From the NCBI GenBank assembly GCA_014647935.1, contig BMQD01000030.1, forward strand, positions 1 through 51,175: a DNA stretch of 51,175 nucleotides, written 5' to 3'. The notes beneath the pieces were generated by a model. The model had not been told where the DNA came from, ran no database searches, and was given only the letters and a program-made list of their open reading frames with translations. The DNA comes from Planomonospora parontospora (GTDB taxonomy: Bacteria > Actinomycetota > Actinomycetes > Streptosporangiales > Streptosporangiaceae). The position numbers and the translations under genes are program-made. Positions 9,371 to 17,807 of the stretch are shown in pieces; within the stretch, counting starts at the first letter, position 1, and every line of letters starts with the position of its first letter.

Positions 9371-9545
9371 TTGCTGGTTCGCCCCTGGCGGGGCGAGGAA
9401 AGAGGGAACCCGGTGCGATTCCGGGACTGCCCCGCAGCGGTGAACGGGAACGACCGCCGTCAGAGGCACTGGGGAGACCTGGGAAGCGACGGCCAGTAGG
9501 AAGCGCACGAAAACGCCCGTGAGTCCGAAGACCTGCCGGTGACGC
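9371..9545 (+). promoter_or_regulatory. Cobalamin (B12) riboswitch controlling nrdAB
   Basis: The segment contains the conserved cobalamin aptamer cores: GGGAACCCGGTGCGATTCC with ACTGCCCCGCAGCGGT (9404-9442) and the B12-box region ending in CCGAAGACCTGCC (9525-9537), joined by variable stems. It sits directly upstream of a strong hairpin and then nrdA. In Streptomyces the class Ia reductase operon is known to be repressed by coenzyme B12 through such a riboswitch, because a B12-dependent NrdJ then suffices. The aptamer limits are approximate. Confidence 0.93.
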
Positions 9546-9571
9546 GTGGAAGGGGAGCCGGACCGGGCTCC

Positions 9572-9611
9572 GGGACGCCCGAGGGCGCTCCGGACCGCCC
9601 TCGGGCGTCCC
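9572..9611 (+). terminator. Riboswitch expression-platform terminator
   Basis: A perfect 16-bp GC-rich stem (9572-9587 with 9596-9611) around an 8-nt loop, 27 nt after the B12 box. A smaller hairpin (9555-9570) lies between them. No U-tract follows, as is usual in high-GC actinobacteria. It is the likely B12-dependent attenuator, about 150 nt before nrdA. Confidence 0.8.
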
Positions 9612-9762
9612 CGGCCACGCAAGCGGTCCAGGGCCTCGAGGGAGGGCCCGCGGACGAGGCGGTTCCCGCATGCCCTTCCTGCGGCCGGGATCCGCCCTCC
9701 GACGCGCGCCCGTTCCTCGAGAGCCGTACACACGGGGAATTCCAGCGCGCGAGGGGTGGCAC

Positions 9763-12144
9763 GTGACACAGACCATGGCAGAGGCCGCGATCGGCACGGC
9801 GGGCGAGGCGGCGGGCGACGCGGCGATCGACGCAGCGGGCGACGCGGTGACCGGCACGGCGGATGACGCGGCGGGCGGCGCGGTGACCGGTACGGCGGCC
9901 GGCGCCGTGCCGGGGGCGGGAGCCGGCCCGGACACCCGCCGGCTGGCCATCGAGGAGGCCGCCGCCCGGGTGATCACCGACCCGGAGAACTCCAGGACCG
10001 CCGCCGGGCTGCTGGACGGGCTGATCGCCGACGAGACCGCCGAGCACGGCGTCCGGACCTTCTCGGAGTCCGTCGCCGCCACCCACGCGGCCGGGCTGGT
10101 CGCCGACCGGCTGGCGGAGTTCGTCGCGGCCAACGCGGCGGAGCTGGACGCGCTGGTCCGCGAGGAGACCCGGTTCGAGTACTTCGGCCTGCGCACGGTC
10201 TACGACCGCTACCTGCTGCGCCACCCGGAGACCCGCAAGGTCCTGGAGCGCCCGCAGCACTTCTTCCTCCGGGTGGCCTGCGGCCTGTCGGAGACGGTGG
10301 CCGAGGCCGGCGAGCTGTACGGCCTCATGACCACGCTGTCCTACCTGCCGAGCTCGCCGACCCTGTTCAACTCCGGCGCCCGCCGCCCGCAGCTGTCGTC
10401 GTGCTTCCTGCTCGACTCTCCGCGCGACGAGCTGGAGGCCATCTACGAGCGCTACGCGCAGGTCGCACGCCTATCGAAGTACGCCGGGGGGATCGGCATC
10501 GCCTGGACGCGGGTGCGCTCGCGGGGCTCGCTGATCCGGGGCACCAACGGCCACTCCAACGGCATCGTGCCGTGGCTGCGCACGCTGGACTCCAGCGTCG
10601 CCGCGGTCAACCAGGGCGGCCGGCGCAAGGGCGCCGCCTGCGTCTACCTGGAGACCTGGCACGCCGACGTCGAGGAGTTCCTGGAACTGCGCGACAACAC
10701 CGGTGAGGACGCCCGCCGCACCCACAACCTCAACCTGGCCAACTGGGTGCCGGACGAGTTCATGCGCCGCGTCGAGGCGGACGAGGAGTGGTCGCTGTTC
10801 GACCCCAAGGACGTCCCGCACCTCACCGACCTGTACGGCGCCGCCTTCGACGCCGCCTACCGGGCCGCCGAGGAGGCCGGGCTGGCCGTGCGGCGGATCC
10901 CGGCCCGGACCCTCTACGGCCGGATGATGCGGACCCTGGCCCAGACCGGCAACGGCTGGATGACCTTCAAGGACGCGGCCAACCGCACCTCCAACCAGAC
11001 CGCCCGCCCCGAGAACGTCATCCACCTGTCCAACCTCTGCACCGAGATCCTCGAGGTCACCAGCGACGCCGAGACGGCCGTCTGCAACCTCGGCTCGGTG
11101 AACCTGGCCGCCCACCTGGCCGGGGACGGGGTCGACTGGGAGCGGCTGCGCCGCACCGTCCGCACCGCCGTGCGGTTCCTGGACCGCACCATCGACCTGG
11201 GCTTCTACCCGACGCCCGAGGCCGAGGCGGCCAACCGCCGGTGGCGGCCGATCGGGCTGGGCGTGATGGGCCTGGCCGACGTGTTCTTCGCGCTGCGCCT
11301 GCCGTTCGACTCGCCGGAGGCGCTGGAGCTGTCCACCCGGATCGCCGAGGAGATCGCGCTCGCCGCCTACGGCACCTCCGCCGACCTGGCCGCCGAGCGG
11401 GGCCGGCACCCCTCCTACGGCGAAACCCGGGCCGCGGACGGGGTGCTCCACCCCGACCACTACGGCGACGGCCACAGCAACGGCCGCAGCGGCGGTCACG
11501 GGGCCTCCCGGTCCGCCGCGCGCTCGCCCGAGTGGGCCGCGCTGCGGGAGCGGATCGCGGAGACCGGCCTGCGCAACTCCCTGCTGATCGCGATCGCGCC
11601 GACCGCCACGATCGCCTCCATCGCCGGCTGCTACGAGTGCATCGAGCCGCAGGTCTCCAACGTCTTCAAGCGCGAGACCCTGTCGGGCGAGTTCCTCCAG
11701 GTCAACCGCTATCTGGTCCGCGACCTGCAGGCGCGCGGGCTGTGGAACGAGCGGATCCGGGACGCGATCAAGCGGGCCGACGGCTCGGTCCAGGACATCC
11801 CGGAGATCCCCGCCGACCTCAAGGTCCTGTACCGGACCGCCTGGGAGCTGCCGCAGAAGGCGCTGATCGACTTGGCCGCCGCGCGCACGCCGTACGTCGA
11901 CCAGGCGCAGTCGCTGAACCTCTTCATGGCCACCCCGACCATCGGCAAGCTCTCCTCGATGTACGCCTACGCCTGGAAGTCGGGCCTGAAGACCACCTAC
12001 TACCTGCGTTCACGCCCCGCGACGCGGATCGCCCAGACCACCGTGGCCGCCGCCCCGGGCGCGCCCGCGCCCGCCGCGGTCGCCGACCCCGAGGCCGTCG
12101 CGTGCTCCCTGGAGAACCCCGAGGTCTGCGACGCCTGCCAGTAG
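9763..12144 (+). CDS. nrdA: Class Ia ribonucleoside-diphosphate reductase, large (alpha) subunit
   Basis: Reduces ribonucleotides to deoxyribonucleotides together with NrdB. Key elements are all present: substrate cysteines in SSCFLLDS and AVCNLGSVNL, the thiyl-radical loop NLCTEI, the radical-transfer tyrosine pair in SGLKTTYYLRS, and the C-terminal CDACQ thiol shuttle. I chose the GTG at 9763, which has GAGGGG at 6 nt; an ATG at 9775 is possible. The first ~55 residues are a low-complexity Gly/Ala/Asp/Thr region with repeated GDA(A/V) units, and I see no ATP-cone there. Translated behind the B12 riboswitch and followed 139 bp later by nrdB. Confidence 0.93.
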   Translation: MTQTMAEAAIGTAGEAAGDAAIDAAGDAVTGTADDAAGGAVTGTAAGAVPGAGAGPDTRRLAIEEAAARVITDPENSRTAAGLLDGLIADETAEHGVRTFSESVAATHAAGLVADRLAEFVAANAAELDALVREETRFEYFGLRTVYDRYLLRHPETRKVLERPQHFFLRVACGLSETVAEAGELYGLMTTLSYLPSSPTLFNSGARRPQLSSCFLLDSPRDELEAIYERYAQVARLSKYAGGIGIAWTRVRSRGSLIRGTNGHSNGIVPWLRTLDSSVAAVNQGGRRKGAACVYLETWHADVEEFLELRDNTGEDARRTHNLNLANWVPDEFMRRVEADEEWSLFDPKDVPHLTDLYGAAFDAAYRAAEEAGLAVRRIPARTLYGRMMRTLAQTGNGWMTFKDAANRTSNQTARPENVIHLSNLCTEILEVTSDAETAVCNLGSVNLAAHLAGDGVDWERLRRTVRTAVRFLDRTIDLGFYPTPEAEAANRRWRPIGLGVMGLADVFFALRLPFDSPEALELSTRIAEEIALAAYGTSADLAAERGRHPSYGETRAADGVLHPDHYGDGHSNGRSGGHGASRSAARSPEWAALRERIAETGLRNSLLIAIAPTATIASIAGCYECIEPQVSNVFKRETLSGEFLQVNRYLVRDLQARGLWNERIRDAIKRADGSVQDIPEIPADLKVLYRTAWELPQKALIDLAAARTPYVDQAQSLNLFMATPTIGKLSSMYAYAWKSGLKTTYYLRSRPATRIAQTTVAAAPGAPAPAAVADPEAVACSLENPEVCDACQ

Positions 12145-12283
12145 GGCCGCCCGGCGCCCCGCCGCGGCACGGCGCGCCCTACCGCGCCTTTCCACGGCCC
12201 GGCGCGTTCCACGGCCCGACCCGCGATCCGCGACCTCACGCACGACCTCACGCACGACCGACGACGACACGGAGACATCCAGC

Positions 12284-13279
12284 ATGCTGCTCGACCCCGG
12301 CATGGACCTGACCCTGCGGCCCATGCGCTACCCGGACTTCTACGAGCGCTACCGGGCCGCCATCCGCAACACCTGGACGGTGGAGGAGGTGGACCTGAAC
12401 TCCGACCTCGCCGACCTGGCGAAGATGACGGACCAGGAGCGCCACCTGATCAACCGGCTCGTGGCGTTCTTCGCCACCGGCGACTCGATCGTGGCCAACA
12501 ACCTGGTCCTCAACCTCTACCAGCACGTCAACGCCCCCGAGGCCCGGCTCTACCTCAGCCGCCAGCTGTTCGAGGAGGCCGTGCACGTCCAGTTCTACCT
12601 GACGCTGCTCGACACCTACCTGCCCGACCACGACGAGCGGGTCAAGGCCTTCGCCGCGGTCGAGCACATCCCGTCGATCAGGGACAAGGCCGAGTTCTGC
12701 TTCCGCTGGATCGACTCGCTCGGCGGGCTGGACCGGCTGGAGACGAGCCAGGACCGCCGCGCCTTCCTGCTCAACCTGATCTGCTTCGCCGCCTGCATCG
12801 AGGGCCTGTTCTTCTACGGCGCCTTCGCCTACGTCTACTGGTTCCGCTCCCGCGGCCTGCTCGGCGGCCTGGCCACCGGGACGAACTGGGTGTTCCGCGA
12901 CGAGTCCATGCACATGGAGTTCGCCTTCAGCGTGGTGGACACCGTGCGCGCCGAGGAGCCCGGTCTCTTCGACGACGAGCTCGCCGCGCAGGTCGTCCGG
13001 ATGATGGAGGAGGCGGTCGCGGCCGAGCTGGCCTTCGCCGCCGACCTGTGCGGCGACGGCCTGCCCGGGATGGGCGTCGAGGCGATGCGGGGCTACCTGG
13101 AGTACGTGGCCGACCAGCGCCTGGCCCGGCTCGGCATGCCCGCCCGGTACGGCACCGCCAACCCGTTCGCCTTCATGGAGCTGCAGGACGTGCAGGAGCT
13201 GGCGAACTTCTTCGAACGCCGGGTTTCTGCGTATCAGGTGGCTGTCGAGGGGAATGTCACATTCGACGAGGACTTCTGA
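12284..13279 (+). CDS. nrdB: Class Ia ribonucleoside-diphosphate reductase, small (beta) subunit
   Basis: The ferritin-like radical-bearing partner of NrdA, 331 residues. Metal ligands and the radical site can be read off: Asp67 in GDSIV, Glu98 and His101 in EEAVH, Tyr105 four residues later at the E. coli Tyr122 position, Glu173 in CIEGLF, and Glu207/His210 in RDESMH. The tyrosine argues for a Tyr-radical enzyme rather than the Phe-containing class Ic. GGAG lies 8 nt before the ATG. The 139-bp gap from nrdA contains a duplicated 12-bp GACCTCACGCAC motif but no clear terminator, so co-transcription with nrdA is likely. Confidence 0.95.
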   Translation: MLLDPGMDLTLRPMRYPDFYERYRAAIRNTWTVEEVDLNSDLADLAKMTDQERHLINRLVAFFATGDSIVANNLVLNLYQHVNAPEARLYLSRQLFEEAVHVQFYLTLLDTYLPDHDERVKAFAAVEHIPSIRDKAEFCFRWIDSLGGLDRLETSQDRRAFLLNLICFAACIEGLFFYGAFAYVYWFRSRGLLGGLATGTNWVFRDESMHMEFAFSVVDTVRAEEPGLFDDELAAQVVRMMEEAVAAELAFAADLCGDGLPGMGVEAMRGYLEYVADQRLARLGMPARYGTANPFAFMELQDVQELANFFERRVSAYQVAVEGNVTFDEDF

Positions 13280-13342
13280 TTATGGGCCAGCCATAGGGGA
13301 AACCTCTCGCCGGTAAAAAGTCGACGAGGGGGGACGCCGTCC

Positions 13343-14368
13343 GTGATGGACTGGATCATCATGCTGGTCGCCGTACTGGCCGCGGTCGCGGCCGTGGAGG
13401 TGGTGAGGCGGGTGCTGCGCTCACGACTGATCGGGGAGAAGTGGGTCCTCGCCGGCCCGCTGGTGCGGCGCTGCACCTGGCCCGCGTTCGCCACGGCGGC
13501 CGTGGTCGCGGCCTACACGGTCTACGAGCCGGGCGCCATGGCCGACGGCGAGGCCAACCAGAACATCCAGCGGCTGCTCAGCCTGGCCATGATCGCCTCC
13601 ATCACGTGGCTGGTCATCCAGGCCGCCTACGCGGTCACCGACGTCGTGCTGGAGCGGCTGCTCAAGGTCGAGGGCGAGCGCAACCTGCGGGCCCGGCGCA
13701 TCCGCACCCAGATCGCGCTGGTCCGCAGGGTCGCCTCGGCGGTGGTCGTCGTGGTCGCGCTGGGCGCGATGCTCTTCACCTTCCCGCAGATGCGCGCGCT
13801 GGGCGCCGGACTGCTCGCCTCCGCCGGCATCGCGGGCGTGGTCGCGGGCATCGCGGCCCAGTCGACGCTCGGCAACCTGCTCGCGGGACTGCAGCTCGCC
13901 TTCAGTGACGCGATCCGGCTGGACGACGTGGTCGTGGTGGAGAACGAGTGGGGCCGGATCGAGGAGCTGACCCTCACCTACGTGGTCCTGCGCCTGTGGG
14001 ACGAGCGCCGGCTGGTCCTGCCCGTCTCCTACTTCACCACCAACCCGTTCCAGAACTGGACCCGGCACGGCAGCCGGGTGATCGGCCACGTGATGTTCCG
14101 GGTCGACTGGTCGGTCCCGGTGGACGAGCTGCGCACCGAGCTCTACCACGCGCTGCGCGAGCACCCCCTGTGGGACCAGAAGGACTGGGTGCTCCAGGTC
14201 ACCGACGTCCTGCCCAACGGCCTGGTGGAGCTGCGCGCGCTGATGAGCGCCGCCGACTCCGCCAGCGCCTGGGACCTCAAGTGCGACATGCGCGAGCACC
14301 TGGTGAGGTTCGTCCGGGAGAAGTATCCCGAGTCGCTGCCCCGCTTCCGGGTCGAGACCTCCGCCTGA
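13343..14368 (+). CDS. MscS-family mechanosensitive ion channel
   Basis: A 341-residue membrane protein with an N-terminal helix, two or three further membrane segments (about residues 45-65, 75-100 and 130-155) and the MscS pore helix, an Ala/Gly-rich run (ASAGIAGVVAGIAAQSTLGN), followed by the beta domain (SDAIRLDDVVVVENEWGRIEELTLTYVVL) and YFTTNPFQNWTRHG. It probably releases solutes on hypoosmotic shock. The GTG at 13343 is spaced 9 nt from AGGGGGG; the ATG three bases on is equally in frame. It follows nrdB by 63 nt and could be read through from it. Confidence 0.88.
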   Translation: MMDWIIMLVAVLAAVAAVEVVRRVLRSRLIGEKWVLAGPLVRRCTWPAFATAAVVAAYTVYEPGAMADGEANQNIQRLLSLAMIASITWLVIQAAYAVTDVVLERLLKVEGERNLRARRIRTQIALVRRVASAVVVVVALGAMLFTFPQMRALGAGLLASAGIAGVVAGIAAQSTLGNLLAGLQLAFSDAIRLDDVVVVENEWGRIEELTLTYVVLRLWDERRLVLPVSYFTTNPFQNWTRHGSRVIGHVMFRVDWSVPVDELRTELYHALREHPLWDQKDWVLQVTDVLPNGLVELRALMSAADSASAWDLKCDMREHLVRFVREKYPESLPRFRVETSA

Positions 14369-14377
14369 GGGCCTTTC

Positions 14378-15022
14378 CTACGCCTCGCCGGCCGGCTGGT
14401 GCTCGGCGCAGTCCACCCGCAGGGCGGCGTCTCCGAAGGGCGTGTCGAGCAGGCGGCAGTGGTGCGTCAGTTCCGGGTCGTCGTGCGCGGCGCGGGCGAA
14501 GAAGCGGCAGGTCACGCAGGTCCGGGCGACCGCGAGCACGCCGGTCCCGTGGAGGCGGGCGATCAGGTCGAGCAGGAAGCGCAGGGTGCCGGCCTTGTCG
14601 GCCTCCGGGGCGCCGCCCAGCCAGGTGGTGACGGGATCGGACCAGTGCGCCAGCTCGCCGGCGAGTCTCCGGCCGGCGTCGGTCAGCAGGAGGACGTGGC
14701 TGCGCCGGTCGCCCGGATCGGGTTCCCGCCGGACGAGCTCCTTGCGGCGCAGCGCCGTGAGCGCCTCGCTCATGGTGGCGGCCGAGACGTCGAACTCGGC
14801 GGCCAGGTCGCTGGAGCGCGGCGGCCGCGCCCCGCCGGACAGGTGCAGCAGCAACTGGGTCTGGATCGGGCTCAGCCCGTTGGCGTAGGCCTGCCGCCAC
14901 AGCAGGGTGCGCACCGCGTGCCCGGTCCGCTCCAGCGCCGCGGCCAGCCGGCGGTCCAGGTCGGCGCCGTCGGCGACCGTCGGTGCGGCCGTGTCGGCCG
15001 GTAGCGGTCCTTCCTGCTGCAC
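14378..15022 (-). CDS. MarR-family regulator with C-terminal four-cysteine cluster
   Basis: A 214-residue regulator. Residues ~25-125 form a MarR winged helix: SPIQTQLLLHLS, then recognition helix DVSAATMSEALTALRRKELV and the wing EPDPGDRRSHVLLLTDAGR. The added C-terminal domain carries Cys169, Cys172, Cys189 and Cys205 (CVTC ... HHC ... DC), a likely metal or iron-sulfur site. The GTG at 15022 follows GGAGGAG closely. It is divergent from a secreted-protein gene, and the 112-bp gap holds matching palindromes, so it probably represses that gene and itself. The ligand is unknown; a redox or metal signal is an inference from the cysteines. Confidence 0.85.
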   Translation of the reverse strand: MQQEGPLPADTAAPTVADGADLDRRLAAALERTGHAVRTLLWRQAYANGLSPIQTQLLLHLSGGARPPRSSDLAAEFDVSAATMSEALTALRRKELVRREPDPGDRRSHVLLLTDAGRRLAGELAHWSDPVTTWLGGAPEADKAGTLRFLLDLIARLHGTGVLAVARTCVTCRFFARAAHDDPELTHHCRLLDTPFGDAALRVDCAEHQPAGEA

Positions 15023-15039
15023 CGCTCCTCCATTCGTCA

Positions 15040-15051
15040 GGAGTCCTAAGC
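15040..15051. promoter_or_regulatory. Operator half-element for the MarR-type regulator
   Basis: GGAGTCCTAAGC here is the exact reverse complement of GCTTAGGACTCC at 15103-15114. It sits just upstream of the regulator's start and of the divergent -35, a good position for autoregulation. Confidence 0.6.
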
Positions 15052-15058
15052 ATAGAGG

Positions 15059-15087
15059 TTGACAGCACCTCCCCGCTCTTCTAATTT
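15059..15087 (+). promoter_or_regulatory. Near-consensus promoter of the secreted-protein gene
   Basis: TTGACA (15059-15064), a 17-bp spacer and TAATTT (15082-15087) form one of the best sigma-70-like promoters in the window. The palindromes begin immediately after the -10, so bound repressor would block open-complex formation. Confidence 0.75.
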
Positions 15088-15088
15088 A

Positions 15089-15114
15089 CTTCGGAGTCCG
15101 AAGCTTAGGACTCC
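15089..15114. promoter_or_regulatory. Operator palindromes overlapping the transcription start
   Basis: CTTCGGA-G-TCCGAAG (15089-15103) is a perfect 7-1-7 palindrome. It runs into GCTTAGGACTCC (15103-15114), which is the inverse of the element at 15040-15051. Both share the GGAGTCC/GGACTCC core, consistent with two or three dimers of one regulator. Confidence 0.7.
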
Positions 15115-15134
15115 GAAAGAAAGAGAGGGTCACC

Positions 15135-15953
15135 ATGTCCCGAATCGAGATCCGGGGGCGCCGCCTCACCGTCGCGACGGCCCTCGGCCTGCTCGCCGCA
15201 GGCCTGCTCGCCACGCCTGCGGCCGCCCACCCGGGCGGGAAGGGCCATCCGGACGGGAAGGGCCACCGGCACGCCGCGGAGCAGGGCGGCATCCGCTCAC
15301 CGCGCGGCGACGCCCGCCCGTCCGCCTTCGACCTCGTCCGCACCAGCGTGCGGCGCGACGGACGCCATCTCGTCTTCACCGAGCAGGTGCGCGGCCGCGC
15401 CGGTTCCGTACGGCCCGAGCGGCACGGGTCCTTCGCCGGCAGCGAGGTGCTCAGCTACGTCTGGCCCACCTCGCTCGACCCCTCCGCGGTCGGGTTCACC
15501 GCCGGCAGCGGCACCCTGGCGCTCGCCGCGACCTCCCACCCCGACTTCGACGACACCCCCGGCTACGACGAGGACCGCAACGGCCGCACCGACGACGACG
15601 GCGCCCGCTGGCACAGCCACTGGGTGGTCCTCGTCCCCGACACCACCCGCCCCGACGGAGCGCTGAAGGTGCGCGACATCGCCGAGGGCGAGAAGCCGGA
15701 CCTGCCCCGCACCTGGCCCGGGGTGCCGCTCTACCTCGACAGCCCGCCCTACCCGACGCGGCTGGACGCCCACACGGTGCGGATCCGCGTTCCCCTGGCG
15801 GACCTGGGCTTCCCGAAGGACTTCGCCTACGACGGCGTCACCGCCGCGCTGCGGATCAACGCCGATCTGCACGATCCGCTGCTGCGGGTGAGCAACGTGC
15901 TCGACGTCGCCTCCGGGGACCTCTCCCTGCGCGGTCGGGTCGGGCGGCGCTGA
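15135..15953 (+). CDS. Secreted protein of unknown function under MarR control
   Basis: A 272-residue protein with a signal peptide cleaved near ATPAAA-HP (about residue 31) and then a short His/Gly/Lys-rich segment (HPGGKGHPDGKGHRHA) that could bind metal. The remaining ~220 residues look like a beta-rich extracytoplasmic domain (SEVLSYVWPTSLDPSAVGF, DGARWHSHWVVLVPD, TVRIRVPLADLG). An Asp-rich DEDRNGRTDDDG resembles a calcium-loop motif. I do not recognise the family. Its near-consensus promoter overlaps palindromes shared with the divergent Cys-cluster MarR regulator, so it is probably the regulator's main target. Strong terminator 20 bp after the stop. Confidence 0.8.
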   Translation: MSRIEIRGRRLTVATALGLLAAGLLATPAAAHPGGKGHPDGKGHRHAAEQGGIRSPRGDARPSAFDLVRTSVRRDGRHLVFTEQVRGRAGSVRPERHGSFAGSEVLSYVWPTSLDPSAVGFTAGSGTLALAATSHPDFDDTPGYDEDRNGRTDDDGARWHSHWVVLVPDTTRPDGALKVRDIAEGEKPDLPRTWPGVPLYLDSPPYPTRLDAHTVRIRVPLADLGFPKDFAYDGVTAALRINADLHDPLLRVSNVLDVASGDLSLRGRVGRR

Positions 15954-15972
15954 GCCCCGCCGCGGATCCCCG

Positions 15973-16013
15973 CGCGTGCGGGCGCGCAGCCTCGAAGGCC
16001 GCGCCCGCACGCG
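15973..16013. terminator. Bidirectional hairpin between convergent genes
   Basis: A perfect 14-bp stem (15973-15986 with 16000-16013), with further pairing in the loop, lies between the convergent secreted-protein and pentapeptide genes and could terminate both. Confidence 0.75.
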
Positions 16014-16055
16014 GGACCGGAAGCCCTCACCGGGGGTCGCGGGGATCCGGGACCC

Positions 16056-17762
16056 TCACGGGGAGTTCGACGGTCGGAGCACCCGGGCGGCTCCGGCGAT
16101 CAGGGCGGTGGCCAGGATCCATCCGGAGGCCACCAGCGTCCAGGCGAGCCACCGGGTCCAGCCCACCGGCTCCCAGGCCCCGCGCTGCTCGAAGACGCTC
16201 ACCGGGACCAGCAGGTCCAGCGTGTAGACGAAGGCGTTGAAGTGCCGGACGTGGTCCGGGTCGATCTTCACCGGCTGCACGGACGAGAAGACCGCCGTGC
16301 CCGCGGCCAGCAGCACCACCGCCCACAGCCCGGCCAGCCAGGGGCGGTAGCCGTACCCGACGGCGACGTCGAGCAGGCGGCCCCAGAACCGGCCGGTGGG
16401 CCTGAGCGTGCCGCGGTGCTCGCGCTGCTTGGCCAGCAGCACCCGGCGGGCGTCCGGCTCGTGGCCGATCCGCCGGTACCAGGCGGCCAGCTGCTCGTAC
16501 GGCTGCGGCCGGTAGCCGCCCGGGTCCCGGCCGACCCACGAGAGCCGCTCGGCCACGGTCCACGGGCCGCGCAGCGCCTCGTAGGTCAGCCCGTTGAGCT
16601 GGACCCGGTCGGGGTAGGCAGCGGGGTGGTCCAGCAGCACGCCGATCCGCGAGTAGCCGAGATTGGCCTCGCCCTCGATCGCCGACGGCTTGAGGATCAG
16701 CTCGTCCACCTGCATGTGGCTCAGGTGCAGGGACCGGTCGGGCGCCTCCAGCGTCGCCCGGTCGAACGAGAGCACGCCGTTGATCCGCGCCCCGCGCAGC
16801 CGCACGGTGCCCACGGCGGTGAACCCCGCGCTGAACTCCGCCGCGGAGGACTCCAGGAAGTCGGCGTAGACGGCGTACGACGTGGCCGGGCTCTCCCGGA
16901 AGCCGGAGTAGCCGTACGGCTCGGCGGCCGTAGGCTCGGCGGTCGCGGTCGCGGTCGCGGTCGCGGTCGCGGTCGAGGGCCCGGGCTCGGGCCCGGTGGC
17001 AGGGAGAGCGGAGTGCCGGGTGGCGGTGATCGACGCCTCCTGCAGGTAGAGGCCGCCGTTGAATCTGGCGCCCACCATGCGCAGCCCGCCGGTGGCCCGC
17101 AGGCCCCGCAGGAACGCGCCGCCGTCCACGACCGCGCCGCCGGCCCACACGGCCCAGCGGTGCCCGTCCTCCAGGCCGCGCTCCCGCCGCTCGGCCTCGC
17201 TGTACGGCCTCCTGACGTCCTCCATGAACCGCATCAGGTCGGGGTCGGCCGCGTCCGGAGGGCTCACCCGAGCCCTGGCGAGCCGGAGCTGGCCGGTGAT
17301 GTGGGCGTTGTCCATCCGCAGGCCCCGCAGGGACGAGCCGTCGAAGTCAAGCAGCCCGTCGACGGTGCTGCGCGCCGCCCGGACCCGGCCCAGTTCGCAG
17401 CCGCGGAAACGCAGGCCCTGGGTCTTCGCGTCGCTGATGTCGACCGTCCCGGACAGGTGGCAGTTGAGCAGGTGGAGCTTGGCCCCGACGGCGCCGTCCG
17501 ACAGGTCCAGGTTCCCGGTGATCCGGGCCCCGGCCAGCCGCAGGCCGGGGGTCGCGCCCGGCTCCGGCTCCCGTGCGCCGAGCAGCAGCGCCGCGACGAC
17601 CTCCGCCCGGACCGTCCGCTCCGGCCCCCAGCACTCCCCGTTCGCCGGGTCGTCGGCCTCCGGATCGCCGGAGCGCAGGTCCACCCAGGCGCCCGTCTGG
17701 TAGGCGTCCCAGAGCCGCCGCTCGGCCGGGTTCAGCCGGCGGAAGGGCCGGTTCAGCCGCAT
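16056..17762 (-). CDS. Membrane protein with pentapeptide-type repeats
   Basis: A 568-residue protein. Much of residues 60-400 shows repeated A-x-(I/L)-x-G-x-L-x-L patterns (ITGNLDLSDGAVGAKLHLLNC, HITGQLRLARARV, INGVLSFDRATLE) typical of pentapeptide-like right-handed beta helices. The C-terminal ~130 residues hold two or three membrane segments. Such proteins are often annotated as membrane-associated oxidoreductases without evidence. Residues ~265-276 are an Ala-Thr dipeptide run encoded by six perfect hexanucleotide repeats. It starts 45 bp after the DUF5685 gene on the same strand, with GGAGAG before the ATG, so the two form an operon. Confidence 0.75.
   Translation of the reverse strand: MRLNRPFRRLNPAERRLWDAYQTGAWVDLRSGDPEADDPANGECWGPERTVRAEVVAALLLGAREPEPGATPGLRLAGARITGNLDLSDGAVGAKLHLLNCHLSGTVDISDAKTQGLRFRGCELGRVRAARSTVDGLLDFDGSSLRGLRMDNAHITGQLRLARARVSPPDAADPDLMRFMEDVRRPYSEAERRERGLEDGHRWAVWAGGAVVDGGAFLRGLRATGGLRMVGARFNGGLYLQEASITATRHSALPATGPEPGPSTATATATATATAEPTAAEPYGYSGFRESPATSYAVYADFLESSAAEFSAGFTAVGTVRLRGARINGVLSFDRATLEAPDRSLHLSHMQVDELILKPSAIEGEANLGYSRIGVLLDHPAAYPDRVQLNGLTYEALRGPWTVAERLSWVGRDPGGYRPQPYEQLAAWYRRIGHEPDARRVLLAKQREHRGTLRPTGRFWGRLLDVAVGYGYRPWLAGLWAVVLLAAGTAVFSSVQPVKIDPDHVRHFNAFVYTLDLLVPVSVFEQRGAWEPVGWTRWLAWTLVASGWILATALIAGAARVLRPSNSP
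16939..16974. repeat. Six perfect 6-bp tandem repeats inside the pentapeptide gene
   Basis: Six copies of GCGGTC encode an Ala-Thr dipeptide run in the reverse frame. The unit is divisible by three, so expansion or contraction would keep the frame. It lies in a variable linker of the protein. Confidence 0.85.
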
Positions 17763-17807
17763 TCGGTCTCTCCGTCCTCCGTCGAAAGCGGTCTCGGAAC
17801 CGCGGTC

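Noticed and set aside
8283-10196. A long minus-strand frame across the riboswitch
   Set aside because: It crosses the B12 aptamer and the nrdA start and has shadow composition.
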